From NCBI GenBank assembly GCA_964452725.1, contig CAYVMX010000010.1, positions 1 to 36,691 on the forward strand: a stretch of 36,691 nucleotides of DNA. The letters are read 5' to 3'. Both the position numbers and the translations under genes were made by a program. A model generated the notes under the pieces. That model did no database searches. It was not told the origin of the DNA and saw nothing but the letters and a program-made list of their open reading frames with translations. Shown here in pieces: positions 14,439 to 23,182 of this stretch; position 1 is the stretch's first letter; each line of letters opens with the position of its first letter. Origin of the DNA: CAYVMX01 sp964452725 (lineage in GTDB: Bacteria > Patescibacteriota > Gracilibacteria > JAHISY01).

Positions 14439-15617
14439 ATGCCTGAAATCTCCCAAAGGATTGCAACGTCTGCGCCTTATCCTTTCGCCGAGCTGGACCG
14501 GATCAAAACTGAACTAAAAACCAAAGGTATCGATGTTATTGATTTTGGTGTAGGTGATCCAGTCGATCCGACACCAGCATTTATCCGTGAGGCAGCACAA
14601 GCTGCTATCGACACACAAGCCGCAAGCGGCTACCCGAGCTACACTGGTAGTGCTAGCTTCTTGGCTGGAGTCGCGACTTGGTTTGCAAAACGCTTTGGTG
14701 TGCAGCTCGATCCTGCGACAGAGATCACCAGCTCGATCGGCAGCAAGGAAGCGATTTTCAACTTCCCACTCGCATACGTAGATAAAGGTGACATCGTACT
14801 AATCCCGACACCAGGCTATCCACCATATACGCGTGGCACACAGTTTGCGGGCGGGCAGCCGTACTTCCTGCCGTTACTACCGGAGAATAACTTCCTAATT
14901 GACTTCGCCAAAATCCCTGCGGCAATCGCCGCCAAAGCAAAGATCCTCTGGCTCAACTATCCCAACTCCCCGACTGGAGCTGTCGCAACGGATGAGTTTT
15001 ATCAGCAGGCAGTGGAGTTTTGCCAGCGCAATGACATCGTACTCGCTAGTGATCTCGCCTACTCAGAGATTTATTACGATCAGCCGCCGAAGTCTGTCTT
15101 GGAGTTTACTCGCAAAGGTGTGATCGAGTTTCATAGTCTGAGCAAACGTAGTCGTATGACTGGCTATCGTGTCGGCTATGCTGTCGGTGACAGCGAAGTC
15201 ATCACTGCACTCAAACAAGTAAAGACCAACGTGGACTCTGGCACGCCAAACTTCATACAAGACGCTGCTATAGCAGCACTAGGTGACGAGGAGCACGTCG
15301 CCCAAAGTCGTGCTGAATATCAGGAAAAACGTGATCTCCTCGTCGGAGCTTTCACCGAGCTAGGTCTAGAAAAGTCCGAGCCACAAGCAACTTTTTATGT
15401 CTGGCAGCGCGTACCTGCTGGCTTGACCAGCGCGGAGTTTGCCAAACGACTACTCGCACCCGAGCTCGGTATCGTCGCGACTCCAGGTAGCTGGATCTCG
15501 GACACCACAGCCGATAGTCAGAATCCTGGTGAGGGTTTTGTGCGCTTTGCACTGGTACCGACTGTCGAGCAGGTACGCGAGGCAGCGCAGCGGATTGGAC
15601 AGTATTTGAAATTGTAA
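14439..15617 (+). CDS. PLP aminotransferase class I/II (LL-diaminopimelate aminotransferase-like)
   Basis: This 392 aa fold-type I aminotransferase shows VIDFGVGDPVDPTPAFI near the N-terminus, YPSYTGSASF, SIGSKEAIFNFPLAYVDKGD, PTPGYPPYTRGT, LNYPNSPTGAVA, SDLAYSEIYYD and the PLP-lysine region FHSLSKRSRMTGYRVGYAVG. The pattern (GSKEAI, PGYP, NYPNSPTGA, LSKRSRMTGYR) is close to the DapL/DapC-like subgroup, which makes LL-diaminopimelate or N-succinyl-LL-2-amino-6-ketopimelate derivatives. Aspartate or aromatic aminotransferase activity remains possible, particularly because the same transcript carries the TyrA-PheA fusion, whose products need transamination. RsmE starts 7 bp downstream. Confidence 0.85.
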   Translation: MPEISQRIATSAPYPFAELDRIKTELKTKGIDVIDFGVGDPVDPTPAFIREAAQAAIDTQAASGYPSYTGSASFLAGVATWFAKRFGVQLDPATEITSSIGSKEAIFNFPLAYVDKGDIVLIPTPGYPPYTRGTQFAGGQPYFLPLLPENNFLIDFAKIPAAIAAKAKILWLNYPNSPTGAVATDEFYQQAVEFCQRNDIVLASDLAYSEIYYDQPPKSVLEFTRKGVIEFHSLSKRSRMTGYRVGYAVGDSEVITALKQVKTNVDSGTPNFIQDAAIAALGDEEHVAQSRAEYQEKRDLLVGAFTELGLEKSEPQATFYVWQRVPAGLTSAEFAKRLLAPELGIVATPGSWISDTTADSQNPGEGFVRFALVPTVEQVREAAQRIGQYLKL

Positions 15618-15624
15618 ACCTCTG

Positions 15625-16338
15625 ATGCAGCGCTTCTTTCTATCTCCCCGCGATTTTGAAAATGATACAGTGACAATCACTGATCCAGAGCTAGTCCATC
15701 AGTTTACGCGTGTTTTGCGACTCCAAGTCGGAGCTTTGGTGATCCTGCTCGACAATACCAACACTGAGTACAAGGCAAAAATTACGAATATTCGGAGAAA
15801 TACTCTTGCTTTACAAGTAGTGGAGCGTTACCTTGGCAAGGCTGAACCACGACAAAAGCTCACGCTCTACCAAGCCCTGCCAAAATCCCCTGCCAAGCTG
15901 GAGCAGATCGTCCAGCACGGTACAGAGGTCGGCATCACGCGCTTCGTGCCGCTACTGACCGAGCGGACAGAGGTACAGAGCCTACGTAATATCACGCGAC
16001 TAAAAAAAATAATTCGCGAATCAGCCGAGCAATCAGAGCGCGGAATCCTGCCCGAGCTGAGTGAGCCAGTCGGATTGCAAGAGCTACTAAAAAACCCGCC
16101 GGAGGGCGTTAATCTCATTGGCGACTCTTTCGGCAGCCCGCCACTGCTAGCGACACTCTTGCCCAAACTCCAAAAAGCGATGCTCCTTAACATTTTCATC
16201 GGTCCAGAAGGTGGCTTCAGTGAGTCGGAGATCAAAGTGTCCAAAAAAGCAGGCGTACTACCCTGCTCACTTGGTCCACGTATCTTACGCACAGAAACCG
16301 CTGGTGTAGCAGTCGCCTCAGCCATCTTATTCGGCTAA
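15625..16338 (+). CDS. rsmE: 16S rRNA (uracil-1498-N3)-methyltransferase
   Basis: This 237 aa RsmE-family SPOUT methyltransferase has an N-terminal PUA-like RNA-binding region (MQRFFLSPRDFENDT..., ~1-70) and a C-terminal SAM-binding trefoil knot. Visible knot motifs are QALPKSPAKLEQIVQHGTEV, RFVPLLTERTEV, FIGPEGGFSESEI and LGPRILRTETAGVAVASAI. RsmE methylates N3 of U1498 in helix 44 of 16S rRNA. It lies between two amino-acid biosynthesis genes with short spacers and probably shares their transcript. Its stop TAA is part of the GGCTAAAAT box that may start transcription of the next gene. Confidence 0.94.
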   Translation: MQRFFLSPRDFENDTVTITDPELVHQFTRVLRLQVGALVILLDNTNTEYKAKITNIRRNTLALQVVERYLGKAEPRQKLTLYQALPKSPAKLEQIVQHGTEVGITRFVPLLTERTEVQSLRNITRLKKIIRESAEQSERGILPELSEPVGLQELLKNPPEGVNLIGDSFGSPPLLATLLPKLQKAMLLNIFIGPEGGFSESEIKVSKKAGVLPCSLGPRILRTETAGVAVASAILFG

Positions 16339-16341
16339 AAT
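16333..16341 (+). promoter_or_regulatory. -10 box of leaderless type for tyrA-pheA
   Basis: GGCTAAAAT overlaps the rsmE stop codon and ends 6 nt before the GTG start at 16348. Confidence 0.4.
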
Positions 16342-16347
16342 AAGTCA

Positions 16348-18057
16348 GTGAATCCTCCTGTCAAAAATCCCGTCATCGGTATCGTCGGTGGTCGCGGTAC
16401 ACTCGGTCGGATATTTCGGAGAGCTTTTGAGACAGCTGGGTACAAGGTACTAGTCTCCGGACGTAAGCCAAGTGGTACAAAAATACTCTCCAATAAGCAG
16501 CTGGTAAAAAAATCTGATGTCGTGATTGTCTCGGTATTTTTGAAAGACACTGAGCAAGTGCTGAAAGAAATCACACCGCTACTAAACAAAAAGCAACTAC
16601 TCTGTGACCTCACGAGTGTAAAAGTACGACCCGTCCAGATCATGCTCGAAGGCAAAGCCGAAGTAGTCGGGCTACACCCGATGTTTGGTGAAGTCGCGAA
16701 TATTGCTGGACAAAATATCTTTGCCTGTCCGATGCGAAGTGACAAATGGTGGCCGTGGCTGAGGGCCACTCTGATCGATCTCGGACTAAATATCCACGAG
16801 ACCACTCCGACAGAGCATGATGAGCTAGCAGTAGTACATCAATCCATACCACACCTACTCAGTATCGCGCTGGCGATCTTCCTGACGCGGCGGAGCATCA
16901 GTCCAGCGAAAATATTTGAGCAAAGCTCACCCAGTACACGCCTCGCACTGCTGACAGCTGGTCGCCTGTTGGCCCAAGATCATGAACTATATCGTGACTT
17001 ACAATTTAAAAATCCAGCCAGCAAAAAAGCTTCTGCTGAACTACGTCACATCATCCTCAATCTAGGCAAACTGGTAGAAAAACGCCGTGGGAAACAGTTT
17101 CTCTCAGAGCTACAGAACACTGCCAAGCACTTTGGCAAATGGAGTGATTTCGCGCTCACTGAGACCAACAAACTCTTTGGTCGAGCCGCCAATACTACGA
17201 CACAGACTCACACCAAAAACAGTATCAAGCCCAAGAGTGCTATCGCTGTGCTCGGACCAGCGACACAGACAGAGCTAGCAGCTACCAAGTTTTTGGAACG
17301 AACTAAGTCAACACTAAAACCCGTGTTTTTACCGACGATCAGCGAGATCTTCGCTGCTGTCGCAACGAATAAAGCTGCTGTCGGATTTGTACCACTAGAA
17401 AACTACACCATCGGACCAGTCCGCGATACAGTGAAGCAGCTCTTCAATGCCAAGGGTAAAGTTCAAATAATCGCCGAGCTATCACGACCAATCACCCACT
17501 CTCTCATAGGACAAAGCAAATTGAAACCTACAGCAGTCAGCGTGATCTTCGCGCACCCACAGGCACGTGCCCAGTGTCAGCGCTTCTTACAAAAGAACTT
17601 CCCCAAGGTCGAGATCGTCGAGACACCTCATACTGGCGAGTCAATCACTCGTGCAGCCCTCGACTCAACCACGCTCGCCATCGGTCCAGCAGAGTTCGCT
17701 GCAGCTCAAGGCCTAACAGTACTAAAAAAAGGTATCGAAGACGACCCAAACAATCGCACTAGATTCATCGCCATAGCCCAGACTGGCAGATCAGCCCTAG
17801 CAGCTCAGCACCCCAAACGCACTGCCCTTGCTTTTTACTTCACTCGAAATAAAGCCGGTCAGCTCGCTGCCGCGCTCACAATCTTCGCTGAGCAAGGTAT
17901 CAGTCTATCTAGACTAGAGAGTATCCCAACAGAGAAAAAATTAGGTGAGTTTTTCTTCTTTACCGAAACAGAAGCTAACACCAAAGATAAAAAGCTCACG
18001 ATAGCAATCAAGACTCTCCAAAAGCTCGCCAAAGTCGTGGTTTTGGGTAGTTATTAG
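16348..18057 (+). CDS. Bifunctional prephenate dehydrogenase-prephenate dehydratase (TyrA-PheA fusion)
   Basis: This 569 aa protein carries both branches after prephenate. Residues ~8-285 are a TyrA-type dehydrogenase: NAD-binding GIVGGRGTLG (11-20), LTSVK, GLHPMFG (108-114, with His110), and HQSIPH (164-169) in the all-helical half. Residues ~297-475 are a PheA-type dehydratase: VLGPATQTELAATKF, GFVPLENYTIGPVRDT (ENY replaces the usual ENS), and the catalytic NRTRF (469-473). An ACT domain follows (~490-565), with LSRLESIP in place of the classical ESRP effector-binding motif. There is no chorismate mutase domain. GTG is the start. The fusion order TyrA-PheA without AroQ is unusual; phenylpyruvate and hydroxyphenylpyruvate could feed the neighbouring aminotransferase. 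Confidence 0.9.
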   Translation: MNPPVKNPVIGIVGGRGTLGRIFRRAFETAGYKVLVSGRKPSGTKILSNKQLVKKSDVVIVSVFLKDTEQVLKEITPLLNKKQLLCDLTSVKVRPVQIMLEGKAEVVGLHPMFGEVANIAGQNIFACPMRSDKWWPWLRATLIDLGLNIHETTPTEHDELAVVHQSIPHLLSIALAIFLTRRSISPAKIFEQSSPSTRLALLTAGRLLAQDHELYRDLQFKNPASKKASAELRHIILNLGKLVEKRRGKQFLSELQNTAKHFGKWSDFALTETNKLFGRAANTTTQTHTKNSIKPKSAIAVLGPATQTELAATKFLERTKSTLKPVFLPTISEIFAAVATNKAAVGFVPLENYTIGPVRDTVKQLFNAKGKVQIIAELSRPITHSLIGQSKLKPTAVSVIFAHPQARAQCQRFLQKNFPKVEIVETPHTGESITRAALDSTTLAIGPAEFAAAQGLTVLKKGIEDDPNNRTRFIAIAQTGRSALAAQHPKRTALAFYFTRNKAGQLAAALTIFAEQGISLSRLESIPTEKKLGEFFFFTETEANTKDKKLTIAIKTLQKLAKVVVLGSY

Positions 18058-18091
18058 ACTAGCAAATAAGCAGCTTGGCAACCTAGGGAGC

Positions 18092-18120
18092 TTGAGGAAA
18101 GCGTCTATTTTTGCTATAAT
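18092..18120 (+). promoter_or_regulatory. Predicted promoter for the 3D-domain protein
   Basis: TTGAGG (18092-18097), 17 nt, then TATAAT (18115-18120) with an extended TGC before it (TGCTATAAT). The GTG start follows at 18146, a leader of about 19 nt. Confidence 0.6.
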
Positions 18121-18145
18121 TAGTGGATTTAAATAAACAAAAACT

Positions 18146-19849
18146 GTGTCAAAACTAAAACAAAAACTCCTTGCAGCGGTACTGGTACTGGCGAGCATGA
18201 TATCGACTTTGCCAAGTACTTTGGCAGCTAGTTTTGAACCGTATCAAGAGACTTTTATCATCTCGGCATACTACTCACCATGTCCCGATCAGGTGGTCTA
18301 CTTCCGTGGGAGCTACGATGCTGATCGCCGACTAAATGGTAATGGTACAAATGGTGCCGACGGCACACAGGTCTACCCTGGTATGCTCGCTGCACCACGA
18401 TCGTATGCCTTTGGCACGAAGCTGGCGATACCAGGTCTCGGAGTCGGTGCGATCCACGACCGTGGTGGCGCAATAGTCGATGCCGGTGTCCGAAGCAATG
18501 CTTACGATCGAATCGACGTCTGGACAGGTAGCTGCGAAGAAGGACTAGCTCGCGCACTACAGTGGGGTAAGCGCACTGTGACGGCGACGGTCTACCCTGC
18601 CGATCATGCAATCGCCGAAAACTTTGAGCTGCCTGGCAACACTCCGCGCTTCGTGTCCAAGCTCCAGCGTGGTGATACAGGCGACTCTGTGCGCCTCCTC
18701 CAAGAGGAGCTCAAAACCTACGGCTACTATCGTGGCGCACTCACAGGTGAGTTTGATGAGCTCACAGAACAAGCTCTGCTCGGCTACCAGCTCGCACGCA
18801 GCATCATAGCCAGTGTAGATGCAGCTGGCGCTGGCACACTCGGACCAGCGACACGGACAACCCTAAACAACGAGATCTTTAAACGCTCTTGGAAAATACC
18901 AAAGAGCCTCCTCGCAGCGAGCGTAGTACGTGCTGGCAGCGGCATAGCGAGCAACATCACTACACAGCTTGCGAAGACTCTCTCGCTCGGTGATCGCGGC
19001 GAGAATGTCCGTCAGTTTCAGATCGCGCTGACAGAGATCGGTGCTTACGACTGCGAAATCAACGGTATCTACAATGAACAAACTGAGAGCTGTGTGTTCG
19101 AATTCCAAGTCAAGCAGGGTATCCTCACTAGTAGAGCAGACCAAGGTGCAGGAGTCGCAGGACCACGTACACGTGCAGCACTAGCCACCGCGCTCAAGAC
19201 TCAGACAGCGAGGCTCGCAGCACTAGTAAAAGACCAACTGCCAAGCAGTACCGCCCAGCCTGGTGAGACTGGTGAGGTAGTCACACTCCTGCAGACAGGA
19301 CTAGCCAAGCTAGACCACTACACTGGTGAGATCACCGGACGCTACGATCGAGCTACCCAGCTAGCACTCGCTGACTTTCAGATCGCAGCAGGTATCATCG
19401 AGTCACGCACCAGCTATGGTGCTGGCTGGTACGGCGCAAAAACCAAATCCATCTTTGAGAAAAAACTTAGTAGTACACTGCTCGCCATGCCGACTCTACC
19501 AGAGAATCCCGACTGGACACCCTCAGTCGTGGTCGCCGCAGAGACGACTAAACAAGAGCAAGCCCAAACACCAAAATTCACTACCAATCTAAGCTTGGGA
19601 GATAGCAGTGATCTAGTCGCCACACTACAGCAAGCACTACGTCAGCTTGGTCACTTCAAAGGTGAGACAACTGAAAACTATGGTACAGCTACAAAAGCCG
19701 CTGTAATCAAATTTCAAATCACTGAAGGTGTGATCGCCACGGCTGGAGACTACGGTGCGGGATCATTTGGACCCAAGACACGTGCCGCGCTCAATACAGC
19801 CATAGATCGCGAAAAGATCGCCCTACAGCAATCTGACCCGAGTGTTTAA
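18146..19849 (+). CDS. Secreted 3D-domain (RlpA-like) wall protein with four peptidoglycan-binding repeats
   Basis: This 567 aa exported protein starts at GTG. A signal peptide (1-27, ending TLA) is followed by a 3D/double-psi-barrel domain (~35-150). That domain includes YAFGTKLAIPGLGVGAIHDR, GGAIVDAG, YDRIDVW and ALQWGKRTVTATVY, with Asp residues of the 3D type (Asp105, Asp121, Asp124). Four PG_binding_1 repeats follow at about 174-240, 280-346, 372-437 and 482-549. Each starts GDxGDxVxxLQ-like and ends GAGxxGPxTRxxL-like. The family usually acts as a lytic transglycosylase or wall-binding factor. It probably remodels or binds peptidoglycan outside the membrane. Confidence 0.85.
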   Translation: MSKLKQKLLAAVLVLASMISTLPSTLAASFEPYQETFIISAYYSPCPDQVVYFRGSYDADRRLNGNGTNGADGTQVYPGMLAAPRSYAFGTKLAIPGLGVGAIHDRGGAIVDAGVRSNAYDRIDVWTGSCEEGLARALQWGKRTVTATVYPADHAIAENFELPGNTPRFVSKLQRGDTGDSVRLLQEELKTYGYYRGALTGEFDELTEQALLGYQLARSIIASVDAAGAGTLGPATRTTLNNEIFKRSWKIPKSLLAASVVRAGSGIASNITTQLAKTLSLGDRGENVRQFQIALTEIGAYDCEINGIYNEQTESCVFEFQVKQGILTSRADQGAGVAGPRTRAALATALKTQTARLAALVKDQLPSSTAQPGETGEVVTLLQTGLAKLDHYTGEITGRYDRATQLALADFQIAAGIIESRTSYGAGWYGAKTKSIFEKKLSSTLLAMPTLPENPDWTPSVVVAAETTKQEQAQTPKFTTNLSLGDSSDLVATLQQALRQLGHFKGETTENYGTATKAAVIKFQITEGVIATAGDYGAGSFGPKTRAALNTAIDREKIALQQSDPSV

Positions 19850-19864
19850 AAAATTTGGTGATTA

Positions 19865-20320
19865 TTACCATTTGAAACGAAGGAACTGTTTTTTCAGCTC
19901 CTCTCTGCGAAAAATCATTCGCCCTAGCAGGCAGCCAGTGATCGGTGCCAAGATGGAATAAGGTAAGAAATCCCCTAAAAACTCTTGCCAGACATACTGC
20001 TGAGTGAGAGTATTGAACGGTGGCACATCGAAATAAATCACAATCGCCAGTAAGGAAAAAACTAATATACAAGCTCCTGCGCTAGTCACTGGGATCAACG
20101 CAGAATTTTCAATATCACGCTTGGCTTTGATATTATTTATAAAACAAAATAAAAATGGCAGAGTAAAAGCAATCAGCTGCTTGAAAGGAGCGACAAGTGC
20201 CAACACCTCGCCAAACTGCGAACGGATACTCATGCCAAATGTGATCTCAAAGGCAAAAAGCAAAGTAAGTGACCAAAAAATAAACGGCAGCGTAAGACGA
20301 AAATCTTTTAACATAAACAT
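19865..20320 (-). CDS. Four-helix integral membrane protein, unknown function
   Basis: This 151 aa protein starts MFMLKDFRLTLPF; a longer frame upstream overlaps the O-antigen-ligase-like gene and is less likely. Hydrophobic segments are seen at about 8-28, 42-65, 76-100 and 118-140, followed by a basic C-terminal tail (RREELKKQFLRFKW). No motif is recognised. It is the last gene of the minus-strand surface cluster (24035 to 19865), which suggests a role linked to export or polysaccharide, as inference only. Its 3' end is 15 bp from the convergent 3D-domain gene. Confidence 0.6.
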   Translation of the reverse strand: MFMLKDFRLTLPFIFWSLTLLFAFEITFGMSIRSQFGEVLALVAPFKQLIAFTLPFLFCFINNIKAKRDIENSALIPVTSAGACILVFSLLAIVIYFDVPPFNTLTQQYVWQEFLGDFLPYSILAPITGCLLGRMIFRREELKKQFLRFKW

Positions 20321-20369
20321 ATTTATTTTGACATCAACTAGAACACGAAGCAAGTCCTTGTTGAAAAAA

Positions 20370-21683
20370 TTACTTTTGTATAGCTGGTTTAAGTGTGCGC
20401 TTGGCAAACTCCAACGATGGCTGAGTCAGCTCAGCCAGAGTAAAACCAAAAGCAACAAAAAGTAGCGCCTCACCTGCGAAACTATCAGCCAGATAGTGGT
20501 CGAACTGAGCCAAAACAAATGTTGCCATTAAGACTGCTAGCGCAGTGAATTTTTTTTCGTGCCAAGTCCAGTAAACAAAAGTACCAAAAAATACCAACCA
20601 CGCTAATGCGACGACCATGCCCTCTTCGGCAGCCTTGAGCGCAAAGAAATTGTGAACGGGCTGGAGCTGATACGGCTGCAGATCAGGCTGGATTTTTGAC
20701 AGTGCCGCCACATAGCTACCACGTCCGACACCGAGCGGATTTTCATAGATCATCTGAGTGGCTAGCTCGAGCTGAGTCAGACGAGTCGGGGCATTGGAAA
20801 CTTCGCCAAAACGTACAAAAAACGGTGAACCAAATACTGAGACCAACACGGCGAACAAAGCTGTCGCCAAAAAAGCCGAGATCAAACGGCGGCGAAATTC
20901 TAATATCAGTAGGATCAATAATCCGAGGAAAAACGCCAAATAGGCTGCCCGACTAAAAGTAAAAAACAATCCAACCTCCAAAATAATAATAGTGAAGTAA
21001 GCCAAAATATTTTTGCGCGGCAACGCAGCCGCAAACAGCAACCCCAGTGCCAGTAATCCACCGAGGATATTGGCATGAGCCAACGTACCGAGTGCTCGTA
21101 GCGCGACTGTACCGTCGGGTAGTAGTACTTTGGCGACGTTGAAAGTCGTCTCATTGGCAATGCTCTCACCAAACAAAGCAAAACCCAAACTACCACCAGC
21201 GAAATACTGACCAACCCCAAGGATTGCCTGAAAAAAAAGTGTAATGACAGTTACTTTTATCAGTGCGGAGCGACTCAATAACCCTACTCCGAGCAGTAGC
21301 ATGAGCGCCACCAAGGCGAGTGTCCGCCAAAAAAACAACAAGGCTAAAAATGAATCGTTGGCAAACGGTAACGCAACTACAGAAAGAGCCAACAGAACCA
21401 AAACTGGCCAAAGATATTTCTTCAATGTCTGTAACTGCAATGATGAAACAGTCCGCTGAGTGACAAACAGTAGACCTGTAAAAAATATCGCCAGCAATAA
21501 AAAAATCTCCGATAGGTAAACAAAGTAAGCCGCATATTCGTTGAAAAATCCAACTTCGTAAGCCGAACTAGCATAAACTAAGGAGCGTATGCGCCATGGC
21601 AACGTAAAAATAGTCGCCACCAAAAAAAATTGCGCGAGCGACTGGATACTTAAACGCGGAATAGAAAAACCAAATAAAGCCAC
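20370..21683 (-). CDS. O-antigen ligase/polymerase-like membrane protein
   Basis: This 437 aa polytopic protein from a GTG start has about ten or more hydrophobic helices. It shows the O-antigen-ligase (Wzy_C/RfaL-type) pattern: a long central periplasmic-type stretch, LGTLAHANILGGLLALG, FTFSRAAYLAFFLGLL, and NPLGVGRGSYVAAL...QPVHNFFALKAAEEG, where the PVHNxxL segment carries the typical His. Proteins of this group ligate or polymerise lipid-linked sugars on the outer face of the membrane. It sits 9 bp after the solute-binding protein gene and in the same direction as the glycosyltransferase gene, so a surface glycan pathway is plausible. Substrate unknown. Confidence 0.8.
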   Translation of the reverse strand: MALFGFSIPRLSIQSLAQFFLVATIFTLPWRIRSLVYASSAYEVGFFNEYAAYFVYLSEIFLLLAIFFTGLLFVTQRTVSSLQLQTLKKYLWPVLVLLALSVVALPFANDSFLALLFFWRTLALVALMLLLGVGLLSRSALIKVTVITLFFQAILGVGQYFAGGSLGFALFGESIANETTFNVAKVLLPDGTVALRALGTLAHANILGGLLALGLLFAAALPRKNILAYFTIIILEVGLFFTFSRAAYLAFFLGLLILLILEFRRRLISAFLATALFAVLVSVFGSPFFVRFGEVSNAPTRLTQLELATQMIYENPLGVGRGSYVAALSKIQPDLQPYQLQPVHNFFALKAAEEGMVVALAWLVFFGTFVYWTWHEKKFTALAVLMATFVLAQFDHYLADSFAGEALLFVAFGFTLAELTQPSLEFAKRTLKPAIQK

Positions 21684-21692
21684 GAAGAAAGA

Positions 21693-23165
21693 TTAGTTTG
21701 CTGCCGAAAGTGGGATCAAGCACTCTGATTCACTCTGACCAGAGAGCAGACAGGTCAATAGCTGATCAAAATCAGTCAGGGCTTCCTCTACGGTAGCCTT
21801 ACCATCGGCTACTGAGTCAATCATATGACGGACTGCAAAGTAAGTCTTGGTATCGTCAAAGATCGGTGGTGAAACCGCATAGCGCAACTGATCGGCAAAG
21901 ACACCACGGACTGGATCAGCCTTCGCCGCATCGACGAGATCCAGACGACTTGGTGGCTTACCTGTCGCTGTGTCGTACTGCTCGACTGATTGCTTGCCAG
22001 TCAGCGCAGCGATCAAACTCCAAGCCTCCAGAGTATGCTTCGATCCACGAGAAACACCAAGCGCAAAGTAATCTGCCAATGTCGTGACGTTGGTGTCAGT
22101 AATACGTGGATTGGTGAGCTGTGGGACTGGTGCTACTTTGACATCGTTGATATCTATCAGCTGACTACCGTAGCGTGCCGACTGCCCCAGCAGACGAGCG
22201 ATCTCATCTAAATAATATGAATAGCCGAAGATCATTGCTACTTTGCCACGGACAAAAACATCAAGCTCACGCTCCGGTATACCGCGGGCAAAGTCTGGAC
22301 CCCAAGAGTATTCGGCGTAACGTTGATTACGTGAAAAACGTGTCAAGAGGTCAAGTGCTGATCTAGCTTGCTCCATAGTGCGTAGTTTGGAAGCCGACTG
22401 CCCTGCGAGGAAATCAGCACCACCGTACTGTAAATAAAGCAGATAAAAAAGATCAACGCCACGAGAGATATTGTCAGCTCGACCAGCCGCGAGACCAGAC
22501 AAACGAAAGCCTTCATTGCCAGGGTCTCTAGGGTCAGGCACAGAAAGCAGTGTCACCTCATCTTTCAAACCATCGACCCGACCAGTCGCAGGATCTTCGT
22601 AGGCTGTCCAAGTGTCGGCAGGACGAGGATAAGCTTTGGAAAGAATCTGACGAAAGATTTTTTGATTATAAATCAGAGCCAAAGTATCAACATAAAGCGG
22701 CAAGGCAACCACCTCTTCGGTCGGGACTTCGGCATCGGGTACAGTGAAGATCACATCTCGTCCGACCGTAGGCACGAAAGTATCACGCACAATCTGAGGT
22801 GTCAGGCCGAGACTATCTGGCACTGGCTGGAGGATGTCGCGGTAGCGCGGCAGCCAAGTATTGTGTACAGCAAATATATCAGGACCTTCACCAGCAGCTA
22901 GCTCAGAGAGTAGCGTCTCACGATAGCTCTCCAGTGTTGGAAAAATCTTGAGATTAACTTTGACCTTAACCTTATTTTTATTTTTATAATTACGCTCAAA
23001 ACGATCTAACAAGGGCTGCCAGTCTTCACTCGTATCGAAGACAGTCCAAAACTCTAACTCGACTTTCTTAGTTGCTACCAAACCAGTGTGGCGTACCCAA
23101 ACTATCAACCCATAGAAGAGCAGAATTCCAACGATAATTAAGATCAATTTCCAGCCTTTAGTCAT
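21693..23165 (-). CDS. Extracellular solute-binding protein family 1 (sugar ABC type)
   Basis: This 490 aa protein has an N-terminal membrane anchor (LILIIVGILLFYGLIVWV, ~5-22). A bilobed periplasmic-binding fold follows: ELEFWTVFDTSEDWQPLL, FERNYK, SELAAGEGPDIFAVHNTWLP, LPLYVDTLALIYN, RGKVAMIFGYSYYLDE, and a C-terminal region TVEEALTDFDQLL. No lipobox Cys is seen, so it is probably held by the N-terminal helix. No ABC permease or ATPase gene is in the window, so it is either an orphan or pairs with a distant transporter. It lies between the glycosyltransferase and O-antigen-ligase-like genes. Confidence 0.88.
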   Translation of the reverse strand: MTKGWKLILIIVGILLFYGLIVWVRHTGLVATKKVELEFWTVFDTSEDWQPLLDRFERNYKNKNKVKVKVNLKIFPTLESYRETLLSELAAGEGPDIFAVHNTWLPRYRDILQPVPDSLGLTPQIVRDTFVPTVGRDVIFTVPDAEVPTEEVVALPLYVDTLALIYNQKIFRQILSKAYPRPADTWTAYEDPATGRVDGLKDEVTLLSVPDPRDPGNEGFRLSGLAAGRADNISRGVDLFYLLYLQYGGADFLAGQSASKLRTMEQARSALDLLTRFSRNQRYAEYSWGPDFARGIPERELDVFVRGKVAMIFGYSYYLDEIARLLGQSARYGSQLIDINDVKVAPVPQLTNPRITDTNVTTLADYFALGVSRGSKHTLEAWSLIAALTGKQSVEQYDTATGKPPSRLDLVDAAKADPVRGVFADQLRYAVSPPIFDDTKTYFAVRHMIDSVADGKATVEEALTDFDQLLTCLLSGQSESECLIPLSAAN

Positions 23166-23174
23166 TCGAAAGTT

Positions 23175-23182
23175 AGTTTACA
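23175..23182 (-). promoter_or_regulatory. Possible -10 box (TGTAAACT) for the solute-binding protein gene
   Basis: On the minus strand TGTAAACT ends 9 nt before the ATG and contains the TAA stop of the upstream glycosyltransferase gene. Confidence 0.3.

Noticed and set aside
19865..20407. Longer start for the four-helix membrane protein
   Set aside because: The extra N-terminus overlaps the O-antigen-ligase-like gene; the ATG at 20320 avoids this.
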